DNA of 64,000 nt from CATQGW01 sp965242565 (GTDB taxonomy: Bacteria; Chloroflexota; Dehalococcoidia; Bin125): assembly GCA_965242565.1 (NCBI GenBank), contig OZ251457.1:310001-374000 (forward strand). Reading direction: 5' to 3'. The translations under genes and the position numbers were made by a program. Below, piece by piece: positions 49,244-58,415 of the stretch. Positions within the stretch are counted from its first letter, which is position 1. Every line of letters starts with the position of its first letter. The notes beneath the pieces are model-generated. The model did no database searches and was not told the origin of the DNA. It saw nothing but the letters and a program-made list of their open reading frames with translations.

Positions 49244-50239
49244 ATGACCACCGCCCAGCTTGCCCCCGCCGCACCGCACGCCGCCGCACCGCACATCGCC
49301 GCCGGCGCGAATGTCGAGCTGCGCGGCGTCACCGTCGGCTACGGCGGCGCCCCCGTGCTCGAGCAGATCGACCTGCAGATCCCGCGCGGCGCGTTCACCG
49401 CCCTGATCGGCGGCAACGGCTCGGGCAAAAGCACTCTGCTCAAAACTATCCTCGGCTCGCTCCAACCCTCCCGCGGCGAAGTCCTGATCGATGGCCGCCC
49501 GCCGCGCCGCGTCCGCGCCCGCATCGGCTATATGCCGCAGACCAGCGCCGTTGACTGGCGCTTCCCTGTCACCGTCCGTGAAGTCGTCGAAATGGGCCGC
49601 TACCGCTTCGGCTGGAAGCACCGCATCCGCCGCGGCCCGATCGCCGACCCCAACAACGCGGTCGACGCCGCACTACAGACGATGGAAATCAGCCATCTCG
49701 CCCGCCGCGAAATCGCCGAGCTCTCCGGCGGACAGCAAAAGCGCGTCCTGATCGCCCGCGCGCTCGCGCGCGAACCCGACCTGCTGCTGCTCGACGAGCC
49801 GGCCGCCTCGCTCGACGCCGTCGCCGACGACGATCTTGTCGACACGCTCTGCGATGTCGCGGCCGGCGGCGCAACCGTCGTTATCGCCACCCACGACCTC
49901 GCCTCCGTCGTCGACCATTACGCCCACGTCGTTTGTCTGTGCCAGGCGATCGTCGCCGTGGGACGCCCCCGCGAAGTCTTCACCGAGGACGTTCTGCGCC
50001 GCACCTTCGGGCGAGAACTGGCGATCGTCTCGCGCGTCGCGCCCGACGCGCCGCCGCCCGACCGCACCGCCCCGCTCGCCGGCGAACTGCGCTTCCACTT
50101 CGGCGACGACCATGATCACCCTCAGGGCCACCCGCACGGCGAGGAACACGAAGCTGCGACTCCTTTGGACTGTGGGTGTTGCGTCTCCCGCGGTCACCCG
50201 CACGGTGAGGAACACGAGGCGGGTCCGCGGGCGCGATAG
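49244..50239 (+). CDS. Metal ABC transporter ATP-binding protein with His-rich tail
   Basis: A protein of 331 residues from ATG 49244. The ATPase domain (about 25-250) is of the zinc/manganese (ZnuC/MntB) type: Walker A GGNGSGKST, IGYMPQTSAVDWRFPVTVRE, signature LSGGQQKR, Walker B LLLLDEP and THD. After residue about 280 the protein has an unusual tail with HFGDDHDHPQGHPHGEEHEA, a Cys cluster CGCC, and a second HPHGEEHEA, a plausible zinc/copper-binding sensor. The repeat in the tail is also a DNA direct repeat, so it was duplicated. No permease or solute-binding gene for this uptake system is adjacent; the next gene is a surface protein on the other strand. Confidence 0.88.
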   Translation: MTTAQLAPAAPHAAAPHIAAGANVELRGVTVGYGGAPVLEQIDLQIPRGAFTALIGGNGSGKSTLLKTILGSLQPSRGEVLIDGRPPRRVRARIGYMPQTSAVDWRFPVTVREVVEMGRYRFGWKHRIRRGPIADPNNAVDAALQTMEISHLARREIAELSGGQQKRVLIARALAREPDLLLLDEPAASLDAVADDDLVDTLCDVAAGGATVVIATHDLASVVDHYAHVVCLCQAIVAVGRPREVFTEDVLRRTFGRELAIVSRVAPDAPPPDRTAPLAGELRFHFGDDHDHPQGHPHGEEHEAATPLDCGCCVSRGHPHGEEHEAGPRAR

Positions 50240-50245
50240 GGCGCG

Positions 50246-53088
50246 TCATTCGACGGCGAGCCAGAGCACTGCGCCGCGCGCGACGGCGAAGTCCGTCGAT
50301 CCGGCGCCGGCGTAGCGCAGCCACCCGTCATTGCCGGCGCGGATGATCGCCGACACGCCGCTGAGCTCGGCGAGCAGCGCGGAGGCGGTGGTTTCCGCGC
50401 TGCCGGTCCAGACTGCGTAACTGCCGGCGTTGCGGCTCGTCAGGCCGTCGCTGAGCCGTGGCGCGGCTGCGCCCGGCGCAGCCTGTGCAGCGGCGATCGA
50501 GACCAGCGACACATCGGCGAGATTGCCTGCGCTCGCTTTGACGGCTGTGGTTCCTGCGCCGACGGCGATGTACTCCGCCGTTGCCGTACCATCGGTTGTG
50601 ACCAGATCGGCGGAGAGCCGCACCAGCACGGTGGAGTCTCCGACGGATTGGCTGCTCCACTCGATCGGCGTGCCGTCGGGCACGGGAGTACCGCCGGCGT
50701 CGCGCACGGTGGCGGCGAGCGTTACCGTACCGTTGATCCACAGTGCGCCGCGCGGCTCGCTGAGTGTTACGGAGTCGACCGCGCCGATTACGGTGAACGT
50801 CTGCGCGGCGGTTTTGCCGTCGGTGCGCAGTTCGAGCGTGTAGTCGCCAGCTGCGAGCGGCGCGGTCGCGGGGGCGGTGACGCGGATGGTCGCTTCGACT
50901 GCATCGCCGGCGTCGCGGGTGAAGCGGTCGTGGTCGTCGGCGTCGTCGCTGTCTTCGGTCCAGACGACGCTGAGGTCGCTGGTTACCTCTTTGTCGTTGG
51001 GCCCTGTGATTGTGGCGCGGGGCGCGCGGTAGGGGACCTCGACGTCGTTGCCTACTGCATCGGCGGCGGTGACGGTGAGCTTGAGCGTATCGCGGTCATC
51101 GCCGTCGGCGGTCGTCGCGTGCGCGAGCAGCCCCGCTGCGGGTTCGCTGATGGCGAGCGTTTCGACGGCTCCCTCGAAGGTGACGGTGAGCGGCGGGGGC
51201 GTAAAGCTCTCGCCGTTGTTGGTGATCACGGTGGCGCGCACCGTTGCGGCGCCGGATTTGTCCGCGCCGGGATGGGCGAGGGTGATCACGATCCGGTCGG
51301 CGTTTGCGCCTGTGACGGCGGATGCCGGAATTTGGCAGGTTGCGCCGCTGCCCTCGCAGCCGCCGCCGATGGTTGTGCTCAATGCGCCGAGCGTTGTGGT
51401 GAGCAGTACGGAGCCGACGCTGCCCGTCGCGGACGCCGCGCCGTTTTCGTTGAGAATGCCGAGGCGGAATCTGGTGCTGCCGCCGGCGGGGACGTTCGAC
51501 GGATACGGTTCGCCCCTGTCGGCGCCGAGCGTTTGCTCGGCGAAGTCGAACTGCACCTCGGCCACCTCGTCCACCGCGCCGGGTGCGACAACGGTCACTT
51601 CGAGCTCGTCGCGGTATTCCCGGCCGTTGACGGTGATCACACCGCTGATCGTGAACGTTCCTTCGCGCGTACCGGGCGGGATGTAGATGGATGCGCCGTC
51701 GAGTTGGACCGTGCAGGTCCAGTCGGTTTGGCCGTCGGCCGAGACGCCGTTGCAGGTGTCCGGGTCTGCGAGACTGAGGCCTTGTACAGTTTGGCCGGCG
51801 ATCAGCAGCCTGCTGCGCCCGACGCCGGCCCACTCCTGCGAACCAGCAACGCGCAGCGCGCCACCGGAAACGTAGTAGAAGGCCTGGCGCTCGCCGGTGT
51901 GAGTCAACGCCGCGCTGACCCGCAGCGTTGAGTCGGTCGGAACGATGTTGTCCGAATCGGCGATCAGTCGGAGTGAAAGCGCGAGGTCGTCGGGCGCGTC
52001 TGGATAAGCGCCGACGTTCCCGCGGGATACAGTGCCGCCCACACTGTTCTGTCCGCTACCGACAGTCACGAGCAGTACAATTCTCCGGTTGCCTGAGACC
52101 GCTCGGTATGTCGCGGATGCCGAGCCGGATGCCGTTTGTGAGTCCGCCGACACCTCTATCAATGGCGTCGGCCTCGATCCTCCAGACGTTCCGACCAGCT
52201 GCCAGCTGATTGTCGTGCCGTCCGCTATGGCTACGCCATTGGCGTCGGTCGCGGTCGCGGTGAACGTTACCGTGTCGCCTACCCGCACTAGCTCCCACTC
52301 TTCGTGGCTGTCGAGTTCGACAGTGACGCGGATGGTCGGCGCGGGGGGCGACGGAACGTTGAATGTGGTGCTCGCGGATGCGTCGCCTGCGCGGGCAATG
52401 GCCAGAACTGACGCGCTGGCGGGATCGACGGTGTAGGTCGCCGATGCGATGCCGTTGGTAGTTACCCGGTCCTGAGATGTGGCTGTGAATCGCGCGTTTT
52501 GTCCGAGCGAGCCGCTCATTTCCCAGCTGATCGGTGTGCCATCGGGGACCGCTGCACCGTTCGCGTCGGTGACGAGCGCCCGTACCACAAAGTTGCCGGC
52601 GGTCTGCCGGGAACTGGCGGGCGCTGACAGAAAGATCTCCGCGGGATCGGGTGGCTGGGCTGGCACAGACGCCCCGACCGAGACCACCTTGATGTCAGTC
52701 ACGGAGCCGGCGCTGATGCTGATGAAGGCGCTACCGGTAGCAACGACGAAGAACCGCGCGTGAGTGCGCCCTGCCGTCGTCGTGGCGGACTGTCCCAGCC
52801 GTATGACTGTAGTCGTTGCCGCGCCCGTTACCTGCCGCCAGGTGACCGCGGTTCCGTCGGGTACGGGGTCGCCGTTGCTGTCGGTGATCGTGGCGGTCAA
52901 CTCGAATGTGCTGCCGAGCGAGAGGGAGCCGAGCGGTTCGCTGATGGTGATGCTGGCCGGATCGGTAGGGGATTGCGCGTGGGCCGGCGCGAGGGCAAGG
53001 AGCGCGGAGGTGAGCAGGGCGGCGAGCGCGAGGAGCGCCGGAACTAAGGTTTTACCCCCCCCCCCCGCAGAATGGTGGATGTGGACAT
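50246..53088 (-). CDS. Large Ig-like repeat surface protein, frame interrupted by a G12 tract (candidate phase-OFF)
   Basis: The body frame (50246 to about 53053) encodes bacterial Ig-like (invasin-type) domains, with repeated GDPVPDGTAVTWRQ, GAAVPDGTPISWEMS, GTPVPDGTPIEWSS words. Just upstream in that frame is a signal peptide, KTLVPALLALAALLTSALLA to APAHA, but it has no start codon in frame. An ATG at 53088 with AGGAG 11 nt upstream opens MSTSTILR, then runs through 12 G (complement of 53055-53066) and stops after VKP. With 13 G the ATG frame joins the signal peptide and the product is 947 residues with a normal n-region. So the gene reads OFF at 12 G. The C-terminal half and final 60 residues are paralogous to 40967-44584. 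The alternative is a one-base sequencing error in the run. Confidence 0.85.
53055..53066 (-). repeat. Homopolymeric G12 tract (C12 on + strand)
   Basis: Twelve consecutive G on the coding strand, 22 nt after the ATG at 53088. The run length decides whether the ATG is in frame with the signal peptide and Ig-like body. Confidence 0.92.
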
Positions 53089-53159
53089 GGGATTCTCGCT
53101 CCTGGTGGGCGTCGGCGCATGCTGCGCGCGGCTGGTGCTTTGGGGGAGGCTAAGCATTG

Positions 53160-53804
53160 GAGTGGTTTGGGTCAAGTGGGGCGTTCCGGGTGACTTGGTG
53201 AGGGTGTGGTGAGGGATGGTTGGCGGGTGTCTGAGGTGGGATGGGGCTGATTCCCGCTCGGGGGCGGGAATGACGAGGGAGTGGGGGCGCGGGAATGACG
53301 GGAGAAGGGGGCGGGAGTGACGGGAGAAGGGGGCGGGAATGACGGAAGAAAGGGGTAGGGATGGCGGAGAAGAGAGATGGGGATGGTGGGAGGCGGAGGC
53401 AGGAGGGGTGTAGATGGGGCTTGGGTGCTGTTCGCGGCGAGATACCCGCGGCAAGCGCGGGTATGACGGATCTTGGGCGTAGGACTAACGGTGCGGGGAG
53501 GCGCGAGGCTGATTCCCGCTCGGGGGCGGGAATGACGGGAAAGGGGGGGCGGGAATGACGAGAAAGGGGAGGCGGGGATGACGAGAAAAGGGGAGGCGGG
53601 GATGACGAGAAAAATAGGAGGCGGGGATGACGAGAAAAGAAGAGGCGGGGATGACGAGAAAAGAGGAGGCGGGGATGGCGGGAAAAGAGGAGGCGGGGAT
53701 GGCGGGAAAAGAGGAGGTGGGAATGGCGGGAGATGGGGGTGGGAATGGTGGGGAGGGGAGGGCGGGTGTGGCGGGGTGAGGGGCTGGAGTGGCGAGAGCG
53801 GGGG
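53160..53804. repeat. Intergenic hairpin/array block
   Basis: Family-B hairpins at 53249-53276 and 53511-53538, family A at 53441-53469, then a tandem array of about eight GGCGGGGATGACGAGAAAAG units (53540-53760). No gene is supported in this 640-nt stretch upstream of the Ig-like surface gene and downstream of the methyltransferase gene. Confidence 0.78.
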
Positions 53805-54647
53805 CTAGAGGAGGTGTTTGCGGGCGCGGATGGTGTAGGCGAGGGGGATGAGGTTGTCGGGGATGCGCCAGATGCCTCGCTCTGTCTCTGTCATTCCCGG
53901 CAACGGTTGGTAGGTCGTCCAGTCGTGCTCGCGGAGCGATTCGATCGTCAGGCCGGCCTGGATTAGCGAGGTGACGATTTCGCCGAGGCTGTGCGACCAC
54001 TCGTAGGTGTCGGTGTGCTCAAATGTGGAGCCTTGCGATGCGTAGTCCTCGGTGCCGGCGTAGTGCTGCGGCTCCGGGCGGTCGAAGTAGGGGTAGCGCA
54101 CCGTCAGCGGATCGCTGGTTTCGAGATCGAGCGTCTGCGTAAACGGATGGATTTCGTGGATGTAGAAGAGGCCGCCGGGGCGCAGGAAGTGGGCGACGAC
54201 GCGCGCCCAGCCGGGGATGTCGGGCAGCCAGATCAGCGCGCCGATGTTGACGTAGACGATGTCGAACTGCTCGTTGAGCGCATTGGGCGAGTCGTAGAGC
54301 TCGGCCTCCACGAAGCGGGCGCGTTCGGTCAGGCCGACCTGCTCGGCCAGCTCGCGCGCCTTGGCGACGGCGGCTGAGGAGAAGTCGACGCCGACGACCG
54401 ACGCGCCCTCGCGGGCCCAGGAGAGCGTGTCCATGCCGAAGTGGCACTGGAGGTGGAGCAGCGTCTTGCCTTCGACGGAGCCGACCGACTCGCGGTCGAG
54501 GTCGAGCAGTGTGGACTCGCCGGCGAGGAAGCGGTCAACGCCGTAGAACTCGGAGGCGGCGTGGACGGCGACGGCTTCGTCCCAGCGGTTGCGGTTGGCG
54601 GTGCGGTATTCGTCCAATGGCGTGTCGGGCGGCTCTTGGGTTGGCAT
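53805..54647 (-). CDS. Class I SAM-dependent methyltransferase
   Basis: A protein of 280 residues. The SAM motif I is TLLHLQCHFGMDTLSWAREG, followed by VVGVDFSSAAVAKARELAEQ and FDIVYVNIGALIWLPDI, then FLRPGGLFYIHEIHPFT. This CHFG-type motif I replaces the usual GxGxG and is typical of a subgroup of environmental methyltransferases of unknown substrate. The ATG at 54647 has GGAG upstream and lies 4 nt after the serS stop, so it is the last gene of the NUDIX-serS-methyltransferase operon. Confidence 0.88.
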   Translation of the reverse strand: MPTQEPPDTPLDEYRTANRNRWDEAVAVHAASEFYGVDRFLAGESTLLDLDRESVGSVEGKTLLHLQCHFGMDTLSWAREGASVVGVDFSSAAVAKARELAEQVGLTERARFVEAELYDSPNALNEQFDIVYVNIGALIWLPDIPGWARVVAHFLRPGGLFYIHEIHPFTQTLDLETSDPLTVRYPYFDRPEPQHYAGTEDYASQGSTFEHTDTYEWSHSLGEIVTSLIQAGLTIESLREHDWTTYQPLPGMTETERGIWRIPDNLIPLAYTIRARKHLL

Positions 54648-54651
54648 GGCG

Positions 54652-55923
54652 CTACTCCGGAGGCTCGATCACGCCGAAGCCGGCGCGCTCACGGATGATG
54701 TCGGGCAGGATCACGGAGCCGTCTTCCTGTTGTCCGTGTTCGAGCAGGGCGGCGATCGTGCGGGGCAGCGCGAGACCGCTGCCGTTGAGGGTGTGGACGA
54801 AGCGCGCGCCTTTGCGGTCGAGCGGGCGGTAACGCACATTGGCGCGACGGGCCTGAAAGTCGGTGCAGTTGGAAACGCTGCTGACTTCGAGCCACTCCTG
54901 CGCGCCGGGCGCCCAGACTTCAAGGTCGTAGGAGACGGCGGCGTTGAAGCCGAGGTCGCCGCTGCAAATTTGCAGCACGCGGTAGTGCAGGCCAAGGCGT
55001 TGCAGCAGCGCTTCGGCCTGCGCCAGCATTTCGGCCAGCGCACCGGACGAATCTTCGGGCTCGGTGAACTGGTACATCTCGACTTTCTCGAACTGGTGGA
55101 CGCGCTTGATCCCGCGCACATCGCGCCCGGCGCTGGCCTTTTCGCGGCGGAAACAGGGCGTGTGCGCCGCGTAGCGCAGCGGCAGCGCGTCGGCCTCGAG
55201 GATCTGGTCGGCGTGCAGGTTGGTAAGCGGCACCTCGGCGGTGGGGACGAACCAGTAGTCCTCTTCATCGTCGCGGTAGAGGTTGTCGCGGAACTTGGGC
55301 AGCTGGCCGGAGGCGCGCATCGCGTCTTCGCGCACCATCGCGGGGACGTAGCACTCCTCGTAGCCGTCGGCGATGTGGCTGTCGAGGAACCAGCCGATCA
55401 GGGCGCGCTGGAGGCGCGCGCCGGCGCCGCGCAGCAGATACATGCGCGAGCCGCTCATCGCGGCGGCGCGCTCGGTGTCGATGATGCCCAGCCGCTCGCC
55501 GAGATCCCAGTGGGGCAGCGGTTCGAAATCAAAGGCGCGGGGCTCGCCGTGCGTGCGCACGACGGGGTTGGCGTGTTCGTCGTCGCCGTCGGGCGTTTCG
55601 TCGCCGACCAGGTTGGGGATTTCGCCGAGCGTGACGTCGAGCGCGGCTTCGGCCTCGCGCAGGGAGGCTTCCAGCGTATCGATTCGCTGGGCGGACTCGC
55701 GCTGTTCGGCGATCAGGCGGCGGCGCTCGTCGTCGTTTTGGGCGCGGCCGATCTGGCGTCCGGCGGTATTGCGTGCGGCGCGGAGGTCCTCGAGTTCGGC
55801 GAGGATTTCGCGGCGCCGACGCTCTTGCTTGACGGCAAGCTCGAGCGGCGCGTCGGCGCGTCGGCGCTCCAGCGAGCGGCGCAGCTCATCGGGCTGTTCG
55901 CGGACGAGCTGGGCGGAGATCAT
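54652..55923 (-). CDS. serS: Serine--tRNA ligase
   Basis: A protein of 423 residues. The N-terminal coiled-coil tRNA-binding arm (about 1-100) is VREQPDELRRSLERRRADAP and onward. The catalytic class II core has motif 2 around TPCFRREKASAGRDVRGIKR and motif 3 GSGLALPRTIAALLEHGQQ. Length and order match bacterial SerRS. The ATG overlaps the NUDIX stop codon (ATGA), so translation is coupled. A probable tRNA-Ser gene starts at the right edge of the window. Confidence 0.95.
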   Translation of the reverse strand: MISAQLVREQPDELRRSLERRRADAPLELAVKQERRRREILAELEDLRAARNTAGRQIGRAQNDDERRRLIAEQRESAQRIDTLEASLREAEAALDVTLGEIPNLVGDETPDGDDEHANPVVRTHGEPRAFDFEPLPHWDLGERLGIIDTERAAAMSGSRMYLLRGAGARLQRALIGWFLDSHIADGYEECYVPAMVREDAMRASGQLPKFRDNLYRDDEEDYWFVPTAEVPLTNLHADQILEADALPLRYAAHTPCFRREKASAGRDVRGIKRVHQFEKVEMYQFTEPEDSSGALAEMLAQAEALLQRLGLHYRVLQICSGDLGFNAAVSYDLEVWAPGAQEWLEVSSVSNCTDFQARRANVRYRPLDRKGARFVHTLNGSGLALPRTIAALLEHGQQEDGSVILPDIIRERAGFGVIEPPE

Positions 55924-56420
55924 CGCTGCACCTCCAGCGCGGCGATGTGATCGATCGCGGCGAGGCCGAGCACGCGCACGTCCTCAGAGATGTCGGCATG
56001 CTCGCCTTCCAAAACGATTGGCGCGTTGCGCTCCAGCTGATTGCGGTTGATCCAGCGCCAGCCCGCCAGGGGTTCGCTGGTTTCCGATTCGAGCGGGCGG
56101 GTGAAGTAGATCAGGTCGATGTGCTGGTGGGCCCGCTCGCCGCCGAAGGCGCGGATCGGCTCGATCATGATCGTGGCGGGCGCGGGCAGCTGCGGCGGAT
56201 CGCCGTAGCCGAACGGCGCGGCGGTGGGCGCGATTTCGACGGCCATGCCGGTTTCCTCCATCACCTCGCGCAGGGCGGCCTCGACGGGGTCTTCGCCCGC
56301 CTCAATGTGGCCGCCGGGCGGCAGCCAAAGGCCGACCTTGCGGTGCCAGTGCAGCAGCGTCGCCCCGTTGCGCGAGACGAACGCGGTGACCGTGAAATGC
56401 CTCTGACGCGCCACAAGCAT
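55920..56420 (-). CDS. NUDIX hydrolase
   Basis: A protein of 166 residues with the NUDIX box GHIEAGEDPVEAALREVMEE followed by TGM, within residues about 35-60. It hydrolyses a nucleoside diphosphate-linked or related compound; the substrate is not predictable. The start at ATG 56420 is only 2 nt after a TACAGT element; a leaderless start at GTG 56414 (MARQRHF-like) is possible. Its stop overlaps the serS start, so this is the first gene of the operon. It diverges from the TolB-like gene across 35 nt. Confidence 0.88.
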   Translation of the reverse strand: MLVARQRHFTVTAFVSRNGATLLHWHRKVGLWLPPGGHIEAGEDPVEAALREVMEETGMAVEIAPTAAPFGYGDPPQLPAPATIMIEPIRAFGGERAHQHIDLIYFTRPLESETSEPLAGWRWINRNQLERNAPIVLEGEHADISEDVRVLGLAAIDHIAALEVQR

Positions 56421-56455
56421 CTACTGTACCGCGCAGGAGCGGAAGGGACGCCCGC

Positions 56456-57211
56456 GTGGAGCTGATTTCCTCGGCCAACGGCATGTCGCCCGCCTGGTCG
56501 CCCGACGGCGGGCGGATTGCGTTTCTCTCGAACCGCGCGGAGGGCTGGGATCTGTACGTGGTGGAGAGCGCGGGCGGCGAGCCGCGGCAGCTGACGTCGG
56601 GCGCGACGGCGGACGATCCGGCCTGGCATCCGGACAGGCACGGGATCGCGGTGGAGCGTCGCGGCGGCATCGAGCTGGTGGACGCGGACGGCGACGGGCG
56701 CGACGTCATCGTGGAGCGCGGTTCGCAGCCGGCCTGGGCGAGCGACGGGCGGCTGGCGTTCGTGCGCGGCGGCGATCTGTGGCTGCGCTCGGTAGAGGGC
56801 GAGGAGACGCGGCTGCTGGTGGATGCAACGCGCCCGGCGTGGTCGCCGGACGGCGAGCGGATCGCGGTCGCGCGTCTGCGGGGGCTTGTGGTATTGGACC
56901 TTGACGGCGGCGGGTTGCGCGAGTTGGACGGTCAATCCGGCGATGATGTGCCGGCCTGGCATCCGCAGGGGGAGCGGATCGCGTTCGTCCGCTGCGGGCG
57001 GCTGTGGGAGGCGGAGCTCGGCGGCGAGGAGCGGCCGATCGCTGGTCTGCCGTCGCCCGCTGGCGCGCCCGCCTGGTCGCCCGATGGAGAGCGGCTGGCG
57101 TTCCATCTGCACCGGGGCGGGAACTGGGATGTAGCCGTCGCGGATCTGGCGACGGGAACGCTGCGGCTGCTGACGGAGGCGAGCTGGGTCTCATGGAACG
57201 CGCGCGGCTAG
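56456..57211 (+). CDS. TolB-like (PD40/WD40-like) beta-propeller protein
   Basis: A protein of 251 residues from GTG 56456. Repeats of the PD40 type are present: SPAWSPDGGRIAFLSNRAEG, RPAWSPDGERIAVARLRG, VPAWHPQGERIAFVRCGR and APAWSPDGERLAFHLHRGG. Each is one blade of a propeller like TolB's C-terminal domain, about six in all. No signal peptide is visible and no TolA/Pal partner is present. It probably mediates protein contact, function unknown. It is followed by a gene of unknown function 37 nt later. Confidence 0.85.
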   Translation: MELISSANGMSPAWSPDGGRIAFLSNRAEGWDLYVVESAGGEPRQLTSGATADDPAWHPDRHGIAVERRGGIELVDADGDGRDVIVERGSQPAWASDGRLAFVRGGDLWLRSVEGEETRLLVDATRPAWSPDGERIAVARLRGLVVLDLDGGGLRELDGQSGDDVPAWHPQGERIAFVRCGRLWEAELGGEERPIAGLPSPAGAPAWSPDGERLAFHLHRGGNWDVAVADLATGTLRLLTEASWVSWNARG

Positions 57212-57248
57212 CCGCCAGCGCCTATTCTGCGAGGGGAGGGCGAACGCC

Positions 57249-57848
57249 GTGGGACTCTTCCTGACTCCGTTGCTCAAGCACGCTGTGGTGAAGACTGCGG
57301 GTTCCGCGGCGACGGCGAAGCTGGTCAGTCAGTTGTCGCAGCAGGCGTCGGAGCTGGCGGGCGGCGGCGGACCTGCGGCGGAGGATCGCACGCGCTTCCT
57401 GGTCTGGCTGCGGGGCGGCTTCCGCAAGCAACAGCCCGATGCGTTCGCGCGCATTTGGACGGAAATCCAGCGCCGCGAGCAATGGCGCGACTCCGACGGC
57501 GCGTTCGCCGAGCACGACCTGGCCGAGACGCTCGCGGCGCTGACCGCGATCTGGCTCCAGCTGCAGGAGCGTCCGTCCGTCTGCGAGGAATGGTTTCACG
57601 ATCTGGGCGAGGCCGAACCCGACGATTTCGCCACGCTGATTGAGGCCGCGCGCCCGCGCCCTTCGGAGATGCAGCAGCGGGCGTCGTCGCTGCTCAACGC
57701 CGCGACGGAGAAAGCGCGCGAGAAGGCGAAAGATTTCGACCCAACTACGGAGCGCGGCAGGCAGCGGGCCGAAGAGCGGGCGGATAAAGTCCGCTCGGCG
57801 AGCAAGTCGCTCAGCCGGTCGCTGTTCGGGCGCCGCGCCAAACGCTGA
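57249..57848 (+). CDS. Hypothetical protein
   Basis: A protein of 199 residues from GTG 57249 (GGGGAGGG upstream). The N-terminal segment has LTPLLKHAVVKTAGSAATAK, the middle is helical and charged (RFLVWLRGGFRKQQPDAFAR, AETLAALTAIWLQL), and the C-terminus is a long basic-acidic helix (RGRQRAEERADKVRSASKSL) ending RRAKR. No family recognised. It sits directly upstream (22 nt) of the PNPOx-family gene on the same strand. Confidence 0.65.
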   Translation: MGLFLTPLLKHAVVKTAGSAATAKLVSQLSQQASELAGGGGPAAEDRTRFLVWLRGGFRKQQPDAFARIWTEIQRREQWRDSDGAFAEHDLAETLAALTAIWLQLQERPSVCEEWFHDLGEAEPDDFATLIEAARPRPSEMQQRASSLLNAATEKAREKAKDFDPTTERGRQRAEERADKVRSASKSLSRSLFGRRAKR

Positions 57849-57870
57849 GCGGATCGCAGGAGGTCTTCCG

Positions 57871-58368
57871 ATGGCAGAGTTTCCGACCGAGATCACCGAC
57901 GAGCAGGCCGACCTGATTGAGTCGTCGCGCGTCTTTTTCATCGCCTCCGCCGCGCCGGACCTCAGCCAGGGGCCGAGCGGGGAGGGCGCGGTGAATCTGT
58001 CGCCGAAGGGCGCAGCGGACCTGCATGTGCTGGACCGCAACACGGTCGCCTATTTCGATTACCGCGGCAGCGGCAACGAAACGGCGCGGCATGCCGCAGC
58101 CGGCGGGCCGGTCACGGTGATGGTGACCTCGTTCGATGAGGACGCAGCGATTGTGCGGCTCTATGGCCGGGCGCGGGCGATGCCGCTCGACGAGTCGCGG
58201 CTCGCAGATCAGGCGGAGCAGCTGCGCGCGGTCGACATTCCGACGGCGGAGCGCCAGGTGGTCGAGATCACGGTCGAGCGGACGCAGACATCGTGCGGCT
58301 ACGGCGTGCCGCTCTACGAGTACCGCGGCGAGCGGAGCCGCGAACAGCGCGGGCGGCGCTACAAGTAG
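57871..58368 (+). CDS. Pyridoxamine 5'-phosphate oxidase-fold (flavin-binding split-barrel) protein
   Basis: A protein of 165 residues from ATG 57871, with AGGAGG 7-8 nt upstream. It has the split-barrel pattern VFFIASAAPD, GAVNLSPKGAADLHVLDRNT, VAYFDYRGSGNETARHA, and a C-terminal VVEITVERTQTSCGYGVPLYEY. This CGYGVP-type ending is characteristic of the branch that binds FMN or F420. The reaction is unknown. Confidence 0.87.
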   Translation: MAEFPTEITDEQADLIESSRVFFIASAAPDLSQGPSGEGAVNLSPKGAADLHVLDRNTVAYFDYRGSGNETARHAAAGGPVTVMVTSFDEDAAIVRLYGRARAMPLDESRLADQAEQLRAVDIPTAERQVVEITVERTQTSCGYGVPLYEYRGERSREQRGRRYK

Positions 58369-58401
58369 CCGCCGGCTGCGCCGGCGCATCGGCGCGCCCC
58401 G

Positions 58402-58407
58402 TATGCT
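58402..58407 (+). promoter_or_regulatory. -10 box, PaREP1-like paralogue 1
   Basis: TATGCT, 8 nt before ATG 58416; conserved in the upstream regions of all three paralogues. Confidence 0.55.
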
Positions 58408-58415
58408 CTCAACCC

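Noticed and set aside
53044..53454. A separate gene on the minus strand at the repeat block
   Set aside because: Only its last 14 codons (from ATG 53088) are meaningful, as the short OFF product of the surface-protein start; the rest is translated repeat.
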